Positions 50,540 through 63,255 of a DNA stretch of 64,000 nt are shown one piece after another. The translations under genes and the position numbers were made by a program. Position 1 is the first letter of the stretch; each line of letters opens with the position of its first letter. The notes under the pieces were generated by a model that was not told where the DNA came from, did not search any database, and saw only the letters and a list, made by a program, of their open reading frames with translations. This DNA comes from Onchocerca volvulus (lineage: Eukaryota > Nematoda > Chromadorea > Rhabditida > Onchocercidae). The stretch is taken from assembly GCA_000499405.2 (NCBI GenBank), contig HG738138.1, forward strand, positions 14,199,208 to 14,263,207, given 5' to 3'.

Positions 50540-51990
50540 CAGCGATGTTTCCCTTACCTCTCTTTTGTCTTCAACCATAAAAGTTAAAGTTTAGTAACAA
50601 GTAGCGAAACTCCCGAAATAAAGTGATATCGCATGATAATGAAGAAAGAAAAAATATCAGACAAGGACCCATCAATTTCGAATTCCAGAAATGATATTAT
50701 GGAAGCAGATGCTAAGAAAGGTCGGAGATTTTAAACTTCAAGAGAAATGTGATTTACATGCAGCATTCGAGCTTTCACTATTTTCCAAATAATTATAATT
50801 ATAATTATATTATAATCCATTATTCTATTTATTATTACAATAAAGATTATTATGATTATCTTTTCTAACTTTTATGGTAAGCATTTGTTATTATAATGGA
50901 AATACAATGGACTAGTTTCTTTTTATTATCATGATAAACGATTCCTGGTAAACCACAATCACTATACTGATAAATCATTATCGTAGCAAAAGATAGCACA
51001 ATGAAACAGCATATTATTTTGTTTGAGAAAAAGGATAGTTACATTCGAAAGAAAGAAATGAAACATCATCAACATAAATGGAATTTTGAAGATAAAACCA
51101 GCCAACATTTTGAAAAATATATGCACTGCTATTTCTTGCCAAAATAAGGACACAAAGTTCGAATTAAATATTCGGATAATTAATAGCCAAATTATATCAA
51201 ATAGTGAAGATATGTATTATTCAATCAAATTTTAGGTCGAAAAACCATAGATTACATTACTTCAAATATTCGTATATTACTTATTAACCACACAGTTCGT
51301 AAATTAATAAACAATTGTTTGAATCAATTTGAATTAGACACTTAAATTTTACCAAGTATCAAAGAAATAAAAGCATTTTAATTGTACAGTTATTGAAATT
51401 TGCAATACTTGGCCAATTATTGAAGTTACCAAAGTCTCAAATAATCAACTGCATATTCAAGTCGTTAAATGCGTATGTCATTCAAGTGTTCATGTATTCA
51501 AGTACCATCACAAATGCTTCAGTAAATACGCTTAAAGTACGAGATGAAATCTCAACAAAGTAACAAATTGACGCAATGTATTTATAATTGCTCTCGCAAT
51601 TTGTCTCCCAACCGGTCGTCCGTATAGAAGCGCGCGATCCCGGATAGTGGATGATTGGTAAGCGAAATGAAGTGTTGGGAAAAAGTTGGGAGAGGGAAGG
51701 GAGGGAGAAATGAGCAGAGGCATGAAAGGGTGAACTTAAACCATAACAGTCACCATATCATTTGGATTATTCTCTTTTTTTTACGCGAAAATTCTGTTTG
51801 TTTTAAATTACGCAAGAGTTTTTTTGGTAATACTTATACTTTTATAATTTATGTCTCTTTACTCATATAACTTGTCTAACTTTTTAATTTTCATTCGCTA
51901 ATTGATTCTCAAATTAACGGTTAAAATTGGTTCGACTTAAAGTATTTGCTGTGAGACATATGAATATAATTAGTGATTAATTATATTGCA
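50540..51990. repeat. Older diverged repeat R, copy 2
   Basis: Counterpart of 40380-42020 in the same orientation, ending about 115 bp before the ZNHIT6 start. This copy therefore overlaps the probable ZNHIT6 promoter, and R copy 1 looks like a duplicated, decayed version of that upstream region. The 250 bp before it (50290-50540) includes GGAGCTCCTCCCCCTTTC, related to repeat F. No coding frame is supported. Confidence 0.8.
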
Positions 51991-52106
51991 GTATAAATTT
52001 TTTTCACCGAAGTTTGCCACAACATGTCTATATTGTTATTAAAATCTTTCTCCAAAAAAAGTTGAAATGATAATGATAAAAATGCTTTAGGTATATTATT
52101 TAAATT

Positions 52107-55100
52107 ATGGATGAATTATCTGAAGAATATGTATCATCGTTGGAGGATACATTTGTTGAAAGTACCACTACACCACAATCTGTTCCATTATGCGATATGT
52201 GCCGAAAAGATTCATGGAAATATCGCTGTCCACGATGCTCATTTCGTACTTGTTCATTGCTATGCTCAAAAGAACATAAAGTTAAATATGATGTATGTTT
52301 TTAAGTTTAATTTTATTTGAGGATTGATTTTTTTTTTGATATTACTTTTTATATCACGTGACTTTCTCTTTGGTGTCTTTGAAAAAAAAAGGTTCCATTT
52401 GTTTGATATAACGCGAAAATTATTTTCTTTTTCTTGATTTTGTCGTTAAGGAAGAATTTTATTTATTTTTTTTATGTCAAATGATAAGGAGAGATTTCAT
52501 TTATTTAAGGGTTACTTTCTCTTTCTTTGATATCAGTTGATAGGGAGTATTTCATTTGTTTTGAACTACTCGAGAATCATTTTCATATTGTAGTGTTCTG
52601 GTGAACGTGAGAAATCATTTGATGTTCTGAAAAGGCTTGTTGATTACTCGCCATCGGTAGCTGTTGATGATGAAAAATTCCTCAGTACCGTCACAACATC
52701 ATTAAATAATGCTACGGAACGTTTGACACAAATAAATCATCCAGATGCTTCTGTAAATCAATCAAACGAAAATGATAAGCTTGAAATTAGTGCTGATGTT
52801 ACTACAGAAGAAGTTATTGCAACTCATCATGAAGAACATTTTGCTAGTGGACTAGAAGAAAATGGAAATAATCTGTCGGATGAAATCAATGATGAAAAGG
52901 AAGTGGCATCATCACAAGTACCTTTTATATTATTTAAAGTAGTATCTTATAATTAGGATTCTTTCACTGATGGTTCATATATTTAAAGTTATCGTTTCCA
53001 GTACTTTTCCTATTAATCTGAAATTAATCTCTTTCTCCATCTTTTTCTTTCTTTCTCCTTCTTCATTCTTCCAGAAAAAAGGAAGACAGAGATAAAAAAG
53101 GAATAATTATTATAGACTGATTATCACGTCAGTTTAATTCTATTGTTTTTAAATATAGGTGGATGGTGGAAAAGAATTAACGGCAGAGCATATGGGATGG
53201 AAAGTTATTGCTACGAAACGTTATTTACTCAACAATGCTCATCGACGGCGTATTTGGCTTACTGTCACCCCTGATAAAGGTTTCTTTTCGTTTTTAATTC
53301 GGTGCTTTTTTTCCAGTTTGTAATCGCAGTGTTCATATAATTAATTTATTCTAAGTTTTCCTTTATGCGTTAAATAAAAATGAGTTTCTTTCGAAATTTT
53401 ATTTTACTCAAGAAGGTAACAGTTCTCGCCATGAACAATACTCGGATACTATATTCTGGACCATAAAAATGATTTTTCGACGGGAAGAACAGGTTGAAGT
53501 TGGAAAACGAATTGTTGAAGATGGATATACAGTAAATAATATTCCGGAAAGTATATGTGCAGCAACACTTCTGCGACAGTTCATCAAACCTAAAAAGGTT
53601 TCTTTTCGAAATTTAATCTCTACAATAATTCAAATTTAAGTACTGAAATAGAATTGTTTGACAAATCTATATACTTTTGCCATATTACGATGTATGGGTT
53701 GTTTTTCTGTTGTTTTAAATTCTTTAATTTGCTGAAAAATTATATTTGAAAGAGGAGCATTCGTTGAGAGTCATAAGAAAAAATATGGTTGTGTTAAAGA
53801 TATAATAAGCATTTCTTATCATAGTTTTCTCTTGAATGATAATCAGCTTTTGCGAAATTAATTGAATCGATTTTATAGATTGGACCAGTTATTAGTAAAT
53901 CAGATCTTGATGCTGAGAAAATGGCACCTTTCCAGGAAGCTGGTATGGATAAGTTGATGGTTTATATGCCTGTACCTATCGAAGAAAAACAACGGTGCAT
54001 TGTTATATTAGAAAAAAAAATTAACTCTGATGGTAACTTATGAAATGTCCTGATGATGTCAATACCTATAAAATTGGGTAGTGTATTACTGTTTATGTAA
54101 AAGGCATTTGGAACTTATAAGTGTCCCTATGCATTACTATTATGTTAGCCTGTATCTGATAAAGATGCTAACTGAGTAGAAATTTGCGAAATTTCCCATC
54201 TTTTCCGAAAAGTATCTTAGATTAAAGTTATCTTTTTTTTTTTTTTTTGCAAATTTTTCAATTTTTTTCAGAAGAAATCAGTCTTTTTAGCTTGTTTTTA
54301 TTGAACAAAATGATGAGTAATTCTGTGTTTTTCAGTTTTTATGTAATAGATCTATCAAAAACAATTCTGGATAACACACGAAATCGTTTCATTCTGGAAC
54401 ATCCGACTTTCATCGTTACATTGGATAATCAATTTAATGATTACGTTATGCTTAGTGAACAGGAAGCACGAGAACTTCGAGAACTGCAAAGGCAGAAAAG
54501 TCGAGACGAAAATCAAAATATTAAACAGAATAATGTATGTTTTTTTTTTTCAATTCTTTTATTGAAATATTCAAGTAATCATTGCAACTTCAAGTCTAAA
54601 TTCATTCTGTATTTGTATTTTTTTAATTACTTCAACAGGAAGTTTTGCTTGTAAAAAAAAAAATTGTTTATCTGACATTTTTTCTCTATTTAGTTTCGTG
54701 GGAGAGGTCGTTTTGATAATGGGCGATTTATGTCTCGTGGACGACGTGGTGGACGGGGTGGGTTTAAAAGAACTTATAATCCACCAGATGGCAAGACCAG
54801 TCGAGGATCAGGAAGGCCGTGGAAGTGCGGCCGATCATCTCGAGGAGGCTATTATCAAAGGTGCGATTTCTATGAAACGTAAGCCATTATATATGTTAAG
54901 CAATATTATATTCGCTGCTGGAAATCATAACAGTCATATTTTCTCTCATCAAAGAAATTAGCTATTCCATAAGGTTTACATGATTTATTTTTTACCCTTA
55001 TCTAGTCTTATGCCCATTTTCCTTCTAATTCTTAATATTTTTTGTGAAATTATTATTGCATGTACTATTGCACATCTTATTACTTTTTCAATAATTGTTA

Positions 55101-55408
55101 TTCATTAATTCGGATAGTTTTGCCTTCAAAATTTTGTTTTAAAATGTTGTTCAAAAGTGATTGCATGATTAGCTACAATATAGACCGTTTTTTTTAATAA
55201 CGCTTTTTTGATTTGCAGGAATAATGATAGTCGAGATATGCCAGGTACTCCAAATTTTGCAATGCAGGATTGCGATCAGCGCCCTTCAACTTCTTCACAA
55301 GCAGGAGATCCGATCATAGATGCTTGGTCAAAAGCTCTTAAAATTAAATCAAAGAAGGAAGTTCTTCCAAATATCGACAGTTCAAACGAAGTTCAAACCA
55401 CCTCATAA
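52107..55408 (+). CDS. ZNHIT6: ZNHIT6/BCD1, box C/D snoRNP assembly factor (8 exons, 494 aa)
   Basis: BCD1 is a nuclear HIT-type zinc-finger protein needed to assemble box C/D snoRNPs with the R2TP and NOP58/SNU13 machinery. Exons: 52107-52292, 52594-52917, 53159-53279, 53416-53597, 53879-53994, 54336-54534, 54694-54860, 55219-55408, totalling 495 codons with the stop. The zf-HIT ligands are C29, C32, C41, C44, C49, C53, H57 and C63 (CDMCRKDSWKYRCPRC begins the finger), with an intron just before C63. An acidic, N/E-rich linker follows (exon 2). The conserved BCD1 core spans exons 3-6: WKVIATKRYLLNNAHRRRIW, then a region ending ILEHPTFIVTL. Exon 7 is an RGG-type RNA-binding segment (RGRGRFDNGRF, RGRRGGRGGF). 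The tail has DAWSKALKIK. Its upstream region is repeat R copy 2. Confidence 0.93.
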
Positions 55409-57893
55409 TGTATTTATTGCCTTTATCCAAACTTCGTATAATATTGTTTGTACTGTTTTTACATATGTTGCAGGCTTTTCTTTCGCTCTTTGCATTACTT
55501 ATGTTTTTAATTTCCGAGTTGTTATTTTTGTTCTTTTTCCCGGTAAAATTTTATTTTGTCAGAATTTTTCAGGCTGTTGTTTACAAACATAATTTCAAAA
55601 AGTCAATGTAAGTGTGTATGATTTGAAAATTCAAACGGTGTATGTGATTACGGCAGACTTTCGAATTCGTTACATTTTATTTCGCAAATTAAGAGACATA
55701 AATTTGCAAAGTGACTAAATCGGTTATAATTTATTAAATGATTTACTTTTACTTCACAAACCTTAATTTTTGCATCAAAAAAAATTTAGAACACTCGTCA
55801 AAATATTCTTTGCACATTTGGAACTTGTTGAAAAAATAAGAGTAATGTATTATGTTTAAAACCGCGGTGGCAAACCTAAAATTTTGAAAAATGTAAAAAG
55901 CTTCTTAGTTTTTAAATTGAAAGAGATAAGCTGAGAGCAAATGGTTTAAAAAGAGTGCTAGTAGAAGTTAGCAACAAAAGAGAGAGCAATGAACAAGTTA
56001 GCGGTTGTAAAAGTTCCGGAATATATAAATATAGGTCTGACTAATTTGTTATCTTTTATTTTATTAAGATATTTAATTTATTTCATATTTGAGCTCAAAA
56101 AAGAAAAATTGCTTAGTTTCAAATAGGCAATTTTTCTTCACTAGTTTTTCTTACATCTTGCAGTTTTGTTACTTTTTCACCAGTTTGTCTTACATCTTGC
56201 AGTTTTCAAATTTCATATTTTGCAATCAAATTTAGATGACGGTTTGCTTCAAAAGAAACTTTCTGTCTAAATCTTAATGAATTGCTGTGAAAATTTTCTC
56301 AGACATTTTTAAGATGGAAAAAAGGAGGAAGGGAGAAAGGAAGAAAAAAAAGTTCGCTAAAATGCTAGGTGAAGAATTGACTTGATTCGAAAATTGGTCT
56401 CAGTGATAAATAATGCTATTCATTTCAAGTAATACGTACAAAAACAAACTCTTTAATATTAGTTTCAAAAAAAGTTTATTAAAATGAACTAATTTTTATG
56501 TCTTCCTCAACGTTTTCTGTGACTCTGTCTGCATTTATTATTAATACGTGCATAATTAAGAAAATGATAATTCGATAGTAGATATTAAAACCTCTGAAAT
56601 GTGACTTTAATTGAATCGTCAAACACTTTGGAACTTACTTTTAATTTGACCGTGGAATAATTTTATAAAACATTTTCAGTGATTTATAAGGAAACTACTA
56701 TGTCGATAATTTTGCAGATTCTGCGTCAAAATGAGTACGCAGTATTACATCAAAATTATAATGATGAAACGAATGATGTACACATTGAATTCATCATGCA
56801 ATCTAGATCTAGATGTAAATGTTTTACTTTGTATCATACGCTTTAGTCTGTATTATTTGCTCATACATTTTCAATCTACGTTTGGACGGCCTGTACGTAC
56901 ACGTTTTGTTGATCCTCTCCGTCATACATTTTAATCCATACGTAAAAGTATTGACATCACAATTACCCATTCAGTCGATTTTCTCATTTATAATAAACGG
57001 ATGATACTTCACGTATGGACTACACGAATGAAATAACGAATAAAATTTGCATATGCCTTCTCTTCTCCATTCTCGACAAGAATATATCTATCAATGACAT
57101 GCCAAACTATCATTGTTCCGAAGATTTGCACGTCGATAGGGTCGTTCTTGTAGGTTTCTTCTTTCTACGTGACATAAATTAATTTGGAATGGCTTTATTC
57201 AATGTCTTAGCCTAAAAAAATCTAAACTTATGTGCACTTTCTGGATTTTGTTCGATGCGCTTCTTTTAATCTGCCTTTTTTTGAACATCAGTATAGAATT
57301 CTCTTTTTGAATTTATGACAATAATTTTATATGCTTTCCATATGATAGCTTCCATGTACGTTTGTCATAATAAGTTAGATGTTGTGCTATTTTATCGTAC
57401 ACAAGAGTCGTATTCATTCATTTCTGTTTAATTCAAATTTCTAAAATTAACGTAAATATATTAAAAAATAACACATAAGCAAAATAAAAGTACCTTTAAA
57501 AATTACATTATTAAAATACACCAGACATACAAGTCTTTTTACATATCGCACCGATGATCGCCTTAAAAAAATATATTAGTTGTACTACAAAACATTTCAC
57601 CCGTATGCTTATAGCCCGATATATAAATAATTTATGTTTTATTTTCAGCTTATTTGAATAATATTGAGTACAAAATGTAAAAAATTTATGTAAATAAAGG
57701 ACTAAATTCATAGACAATTTTCATTGCTAAACTATTCGGATAAAAAAAAAAGAAACAAAAACAATTTTTCAAATACGTAAACAAATAACAATTGTTATGC
57801 AGACATAAAATTAATAATATATAAACAGATAAATAAAACGGCTTGTAGTAGTAAATTTTGAATAATAAACAATAATTTTAGGTGTGAATAGTA
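55409..57893. other. Intergenic; one exon-like segment at 56718-56833
   Basis: About 2.5 kb, mostly A/T-rich 3' flank of ZNHIT6. A segment after TTTTGCAG at 56718 reads ILRQNEYAVLHQNYNDETND and stays open to a possible GTAAAT donor. A 55-codon frame starts at about 57014. Neither connects to a convincing gene model. The open frames at 55320-55611 and 57511-57717 are low-complexity chance frames. Confidence 0.4.
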
Positions 57894-58409
57894 ATGGAAC
57901 AAGCGCAGGTAAAATTTGTACCGGTGGAGAAATCTACAGTTCGATGTAGTAACGAAAAGCGTCGTAAGAGGAAAGGTGAAAAAGAGAAAAAAGAGGATAA
58001 AAAATATTCAAATATTTTATTTTCTTGTGTCACCGTTCGACAACTTCGTAATTTATTGAATAAGATGAGTCTTGTTTCTTCTTTCATTTTTTAAAGCAAT
58101 AAGTATTCACCATTAAAAATACATGTAGAAAAATTATAATAAGAATTCAATTCATACTGTTAATAATTGAAATTTTCTTATGATTTCAGTTTAATTTGAT
58201 TTATAACATAGCTGAAATCTGAAACTAAAATATTATTAGTTCATTATTAAAGGTAATTTCTAAGTAAGGTTTAGGTAGAAAACGAAGCAAATGTAAAGGA
58301 GGAGAATGAGAATCTTGATATAAAAACTGTTGATAGAGGAACAGTTCGACAGTTGGTTGTTAACAAAACAAAGCAGCAAAAAGTAATGAAAAGACCGCGT
58401 CGTAGTTAG
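57894..58409 (+). CDS. Small basic protein, unknown function (2 exons, 104 aa)
   Basis: Exons 57894-58073 and 58275-58409 give 105 codons with the stop. The ATG lies 13 bp after a TTTTAG acceptor, suggesting trans-splicing, and AATAAA follows at 58426-58431. The donor (gtttct after 58073) is weak; a nearby alternative would alter frame, so the junction is about 60% sure. The protein is highly charged: a K/R/E-rich block at 21-37 ([17 protein letters not shown]), a K/E-rich middle and a basic end (KRPRRS), all consistent with nuclear localisation. A short motif repeats: TVRQL at 47-51 and again at 83-87, with STVR at 14-17. There is no signal peptide, membrane segment or known domain that I recognise. 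The next gene on the same strand begins 299 bp away, so the two could be one operon. Confidence 0.55.
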
Positions 58410-58707
58410 TTTTGAAATTTTAGTAAATAAATTGAAAATATAAAAAGTGTTTAACATTATCCTTTTTTTTTTCTTTTTTTGAATAATTGTAAAAATGAAA
58501 ATAATGTTATAGTATGTTCATTGTTTTAACAAAATTAGACAAATATAGAGACAATCTTGGTGATTTAATTTAAGTCATATTTAATGTAGTATGGGTTGTA
58601 GTTTAAATTTAATTTTAGTTATTAAAAAATAATTGATTAAATTTGTTTCAGAATCAGCTATTGAAAATGTAATTTACTCGAAAACATTTCCTGTGGCATC
58701 CGTATCG

Positions 58708-61265
58708 ATGGGTTCATTCATTGTATGTTTCATTTCGCTTCTCCAACTTATCCATAAATAAAAATTTTCCCATTAGTATTTGGACTTATTTTGCCTGCTT
58801 CCCAGTCATGTTTGCTAATTGACGCTCTTGAAGCAGCGGTGTGAAGTTTTTCAGAAATTTACAAAATGTTATAGGTATTGAAATTTGTGATTTTTAAAAC
58901 AAAGACATGCTTATAAATCCAGAAAAAATTTAACGACTTAAAATTTTAAGAATTTCAAAATTCTATTACAGCCATCTTATGTGTTAAAGAAATTGTTTTT
59001 GGGATTAGGGAAAGAAACTTCATTTGCGAAATGAAGATAGCTCAAATATATGTTTTGATTATATTTTGACATGTCGGTATTTTCTTTTCTAATTTTGCTT
59101 CAGATGAAGTTTGTGTATTTAATTTTTTGATCTTAGAAATCCATTTATACAGAGTGATGATTTACCTGGTTTTCAGGCAAATTCTGGTAATATGGCTGAG
59201 TCATGCTGTAGCGTCACGTTTTGCTTCATTTCCCGTCACTTGCGTTACGAGTTGTTTTATAGTACAGGTCTTAATTCATATAAGGCTGGTTACAAGGTTC
59301 CATTTAATCATCTGGAAACAATTACTTTCGGAGAATATTTTGTGAATATCCAGGTTGTCCTATGTGATGCTTTTTGCCGATTCGTAGGCTAAGAGTAAAT
59401 ACTGCTAGCTAAAGTAATATTCCATTTTTTTGGTTTGGCAAAGACTACTATCCGCCATGATCATTTAGATTACTTATTGAAGTTTAATTGCTCCTTCTAC
59501 TTTTTGAGATAAACATTATATAATTTAGATATTGCAACCGGCAGTGCAAGAGTATTGTAATCGGGAAAGCTTTGTGAATAATAGATATATTGCGATACCC
59601 TGTAACGAATTAGACCTCACATTGGGATCGTACAAAAAGGCTCTTATCCATGTCATTCGCTTGCATAGGTCTTTCAGTTTTCCTCCTTCATTTCTGAGAT
59701 TTTTGTAATCTTAAAACTTTCCTAAATATATCAGCAGTTTTCTTCAATCATTTCTATAATCCAGAGATGCTCTATCAATCGCAGTATTTTAGTCAGCAAA
59801 GCTGAGTTAAAAATGGTTATCTGTTGCGCTTATCAGTAAGCCCGAATAATTCTCTAATGATTATTAATCTCACTATGGTATTTTTGTAGCGATGAGTCAT
59901 CTTTCTGGATTTACCATTTGCTTGATGCGGATCGACAATTTTTCCAGCCGCGAATACGACAAATAATGTTAATGAGCAATAGTAATTTTGGTTATAGTGC
60001 TAGTACTGGATCTTCAAAGAGTTCATTATCGACATTCGCTATGAATTCTACTTCGATGTCCTTGTATTCCAATCATTCTGATGCGTATAATTTTGCTACT
60101 CCAAAATATTTACCGCCGGTATCATCATGTATGACACAGTTAGATAATACAAATAATGAAGTAGCACCAGTAAGTTATAGCGAAACAGCATACTCCTCTT
60201 TGGTCTCCGATTCCTTCATGTCATGTCCCATTGAGCAACCACAGGTTAGATTTTTCTACTTTTTTTTTTTTTTTTTTTTTTATTTTTGTTTTCGACCTCT
60301 TTAGATTTTCTAATACATTATGAGAAAACAAAATCTTCTGACAGCATAAATGTTTGCCTAGCCATAGCATATGTGAGAGCAAAAAATAATTATCAGTTAG
60401 TGTCGAAAATAAGTTTAGGCTAAGAACTACCGCATTTCAGTCAGATTTAACTTATTTTCGCCATAACGAAACAAAGATTCCAAGCTGCATATATAAATTT
60501 TATAGTTTTATTTATAACTTTGCCCAGTGTTACAGTTATATTGGGAAATAAAGATCATGCCATGTTTCGCTGGAATTCAGCTTATCATTATTATTCATCA
60601 AACCATTATTAATGGATAATGAAAGTTAGAATAGACAAGCTAAAGCGAGAATTTTTACAGTTTGCTGTTGATTACAATGATGGCGAAAGTTTTTGGCAGT
60701 CTGAAATGTTTTTGACTGAACAACCGAAAACTTCTTCGACTGTTTCACAAAATGTTACTGTGGAATCTAAAATAACAAGCAATAAAGAATGTGGGTATAA
60801 ATCAACATCGAATGATGGAATAGAAAACGATTCCGAATTGCAAATAGCAGAATATTACAGCGAAGGCAACGTCTTATAATCTATCATCTATAACTTGAGT
60901 AGCTTTATCAGTCATGATTAATTCGCATCCGTGAGAAACGCGAATTCCAAGCCGGATGTAGAATGAATCTATTTGATGATAATTTGCAATATTTATAGGT
61001 TTTTTTTTTTTTTTTTTTTAAATCAAATTAAATTATTAGATGTCCCTAATAAATCGCAATCTTGAGTTTAGAATTTCAATTTCAAGAAAAGTTGTTGATT
61101 TTTCCAGGCACCGCGGAAGAGAAACAACCGGAAACAGGAAATGATCTAAGTACTATCAATTCCATGTATTTCCTGTCAGAACAGGAACTGGTAAATTCGG
61201 AATATATCCCAGAAAAATCTGATTCGCAATACATGTTTAGTGATTTGGATATGCTTTTTCAGTAA
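58708..61265 (+). CDS. Unknown protein with possible activation-type C-terminus (6 exons, 324 aa)
   Basis: Proposed exons: 58708-58722, 59177-59353, 59529-59668, 59890-60244, 60661-60790, 61108-61265 (325 codons with the stop). The first 190 or so residues look folded: [20 protein letters not shown], a [14 protein letters not shown] segment, [20 protein letters not shown]. The rest is rich in S, T, N and Y, ending [10 protein letters not shown], an acidic-hydrophobic end like some transcription activation domains. I do not recognise a family; a transcription-related role is inference from the tail alone. The start is uncertain: MGSFI is a 15-nt coding exon after an acceptor at 58651; an alternative is the ATG at 59192 (MAESCC). 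At the 3' end the exon from 60661 can also read on to TAA at 60877-60879 (301 aa). Spacing of 299 bp from the preceding gene fits an operon. Confidence 0.6.
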
Positions 61266-63255
61266 AATTTGAATTTTAACAGTGATTATTTTCTTGAAGG
61301 AGCCTCGTTAATTGTGCATTTATTTGGCTCAAACAGTGATAATTTAGAATTTAATTTTTATTTGTTGACAGAAATTTGAATATTAAATGGTACTTGATAC
61401 CAAATGATGATAATAAGTAATTAATTGTTATTTAACTGCCTCATAATTCTTATTTTCTTTTCAAAATTTATTTTTATCCAAGTCGAGAAGATGTAATGAG
61501 AAGATTCACTTGAACAGAAATGATTCATTGCTTTTTTTATTGGTTTATTTTTATATTTGCTTGAAGAAATAAACCGATTCGATCAATTTGTTGACAGAAT
61601 TTTAAAAATAAATTTTTTTTCTGTTTTTTTTTTTGGCTTTTGAGCAGTTTATAAATTTTAATTCTCATATGTTCAAAGCATATTAGATATAGGCATAAGA
61701 TTTTGGAGAATGCACATAAAATTGTATAGTTTATATTCTTTCTTTCAAGTAATTTTGAAAATGGATTTCAGTAAATCTTTCAGATAAATCAATTAATTCG
61801 GTTTATTTTAAGGTAAAAAGATAAAAAAATCCTAGTAGCATCATGTACCTTACGCATATTACGTATGTTTCTTCACATGCCTACATAATACAATAAAAAA
61901 ATTTATTTGCTTGTGACAAATAATTCTATTCAAATAATTTTATCTTCTTTATGCATTTTGTTTTTTAAGCATTTTCAAACTATATCTGCATATTTATTTA
62001 TTTATGCTAAGTAACTAAAAGTATTCCCAATTATTGTGATTCAATTATATAATTTGATAAATATTTAATGTTTATTTGCCTATCAAATGATGACGAAGCC
62101 TTGTGTATGATATATAATCGGTTGTTATCAGAAGCCGCTTTGGATGATTACATTTTTCAACAAATTATGGTTGAAATAATCTTTTATCTCTTTTTTTTTC
62201 ACTTTAATCAATGTATTTAAAAGGAAACAGCAAATAAAAATTTGACATTATTGAGTTTATTTTCTTCATAAAGATATACAATGTTTAAAGATGGAAATAT
62301 TGACTTAACTTTTCATTTCTAATCTTTCCATCTTTATAATCAACAATGTTCTTACAATAATGCCACTTGTGATTACTAATCACCACTGGCATTATTGTAA
62401 GAACATTGTTTATTAATGAAGAACAAAAAAGATTCTGTTATATGTAATAGACTGTTATTTAATATTCGATATAATTTTTCATTTTACTTATTTAAAGGTT
62501 TAAATATTTTGTTTAAAAACTTTTTTTTTAAATAGATAAATTTAGTTCAAGAGTTTTCCAAATTTGTATCATCATTCAATTATAATCTCTTCGAATTATT
62601 GTTTCGAATTCAGACATAAAATTTTTTGGAAGAAGAAAATGCTAAGGAAGTAAAATAAAATGATAGAAAGAAGATGTAAAAAAGTAACATTTTGTTGATT
62701 ATTCCTGCTATTTTTAGCAATGAAAAGTCTTTCATCTATTCGAATGTTGATAACCATTAATGTATTGAAAAAAAAAGTTCAGAAGATGACTGTAAGATCA
62801 TGATTATCAAAAATTATATCTTGTCGTAATACTTTTTTTATTTTTAGCATTGATGATTTTCTGCCTTTTTTTCATGTGTAAAATTAAATAAATGCTTAAA
62901 ATTATCATAAGTATTTTGTAATTTTTGATTTATTTTTCCCCTTCGATTTATGATAACAGCCGTACTTTCTTAATATCTTAATAATAATAATAATATGTTA
63001 GTAAATAACTCAAATATCAATCATCATTTTATTGATCAAAATATATTTTTCTTTAATATTATAATTCGTTTTATTTTTTATTGCAAATGAATATTTTCGA
63101 TATAATTTAATGTGAAGAAAGAAAATTTTTTGAAGAAAAAATTTTATTTAAGAGTCATAAAGAATTAAAATTAAGATACATACATGTATACAAATATTGA
63201 TCTAAAATTGTAATTTTTTTTTTCTTCTTGATATTTTCCAAACAATTTCATTTAT
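61266..63255. other. Intergenic between convergent genes
   Basis: A/T-rich 3' flanks of the unknown plus-strand gene and of the minus-strand gene at the right edge. Apart from the palindrome at 62342-62410 I see no gene, RNA or array. Confidence 0.5.
62342..62410. repeat. Near-perfect 69-bp palindrome
   Basis: Arms 62342-62365 (AACAATGTTCTTACAATAATGCCA is its full 24 bp; first 20 are AACAATGTTCTTACAATAAT) and 62387-62410 are exact reverse complements. The 21-bp middle is itself almost palindromic around GTGATTACTAATCAC. It would fold into one long hairpin, either as DNA or as RNA. Confidence 0.9.
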
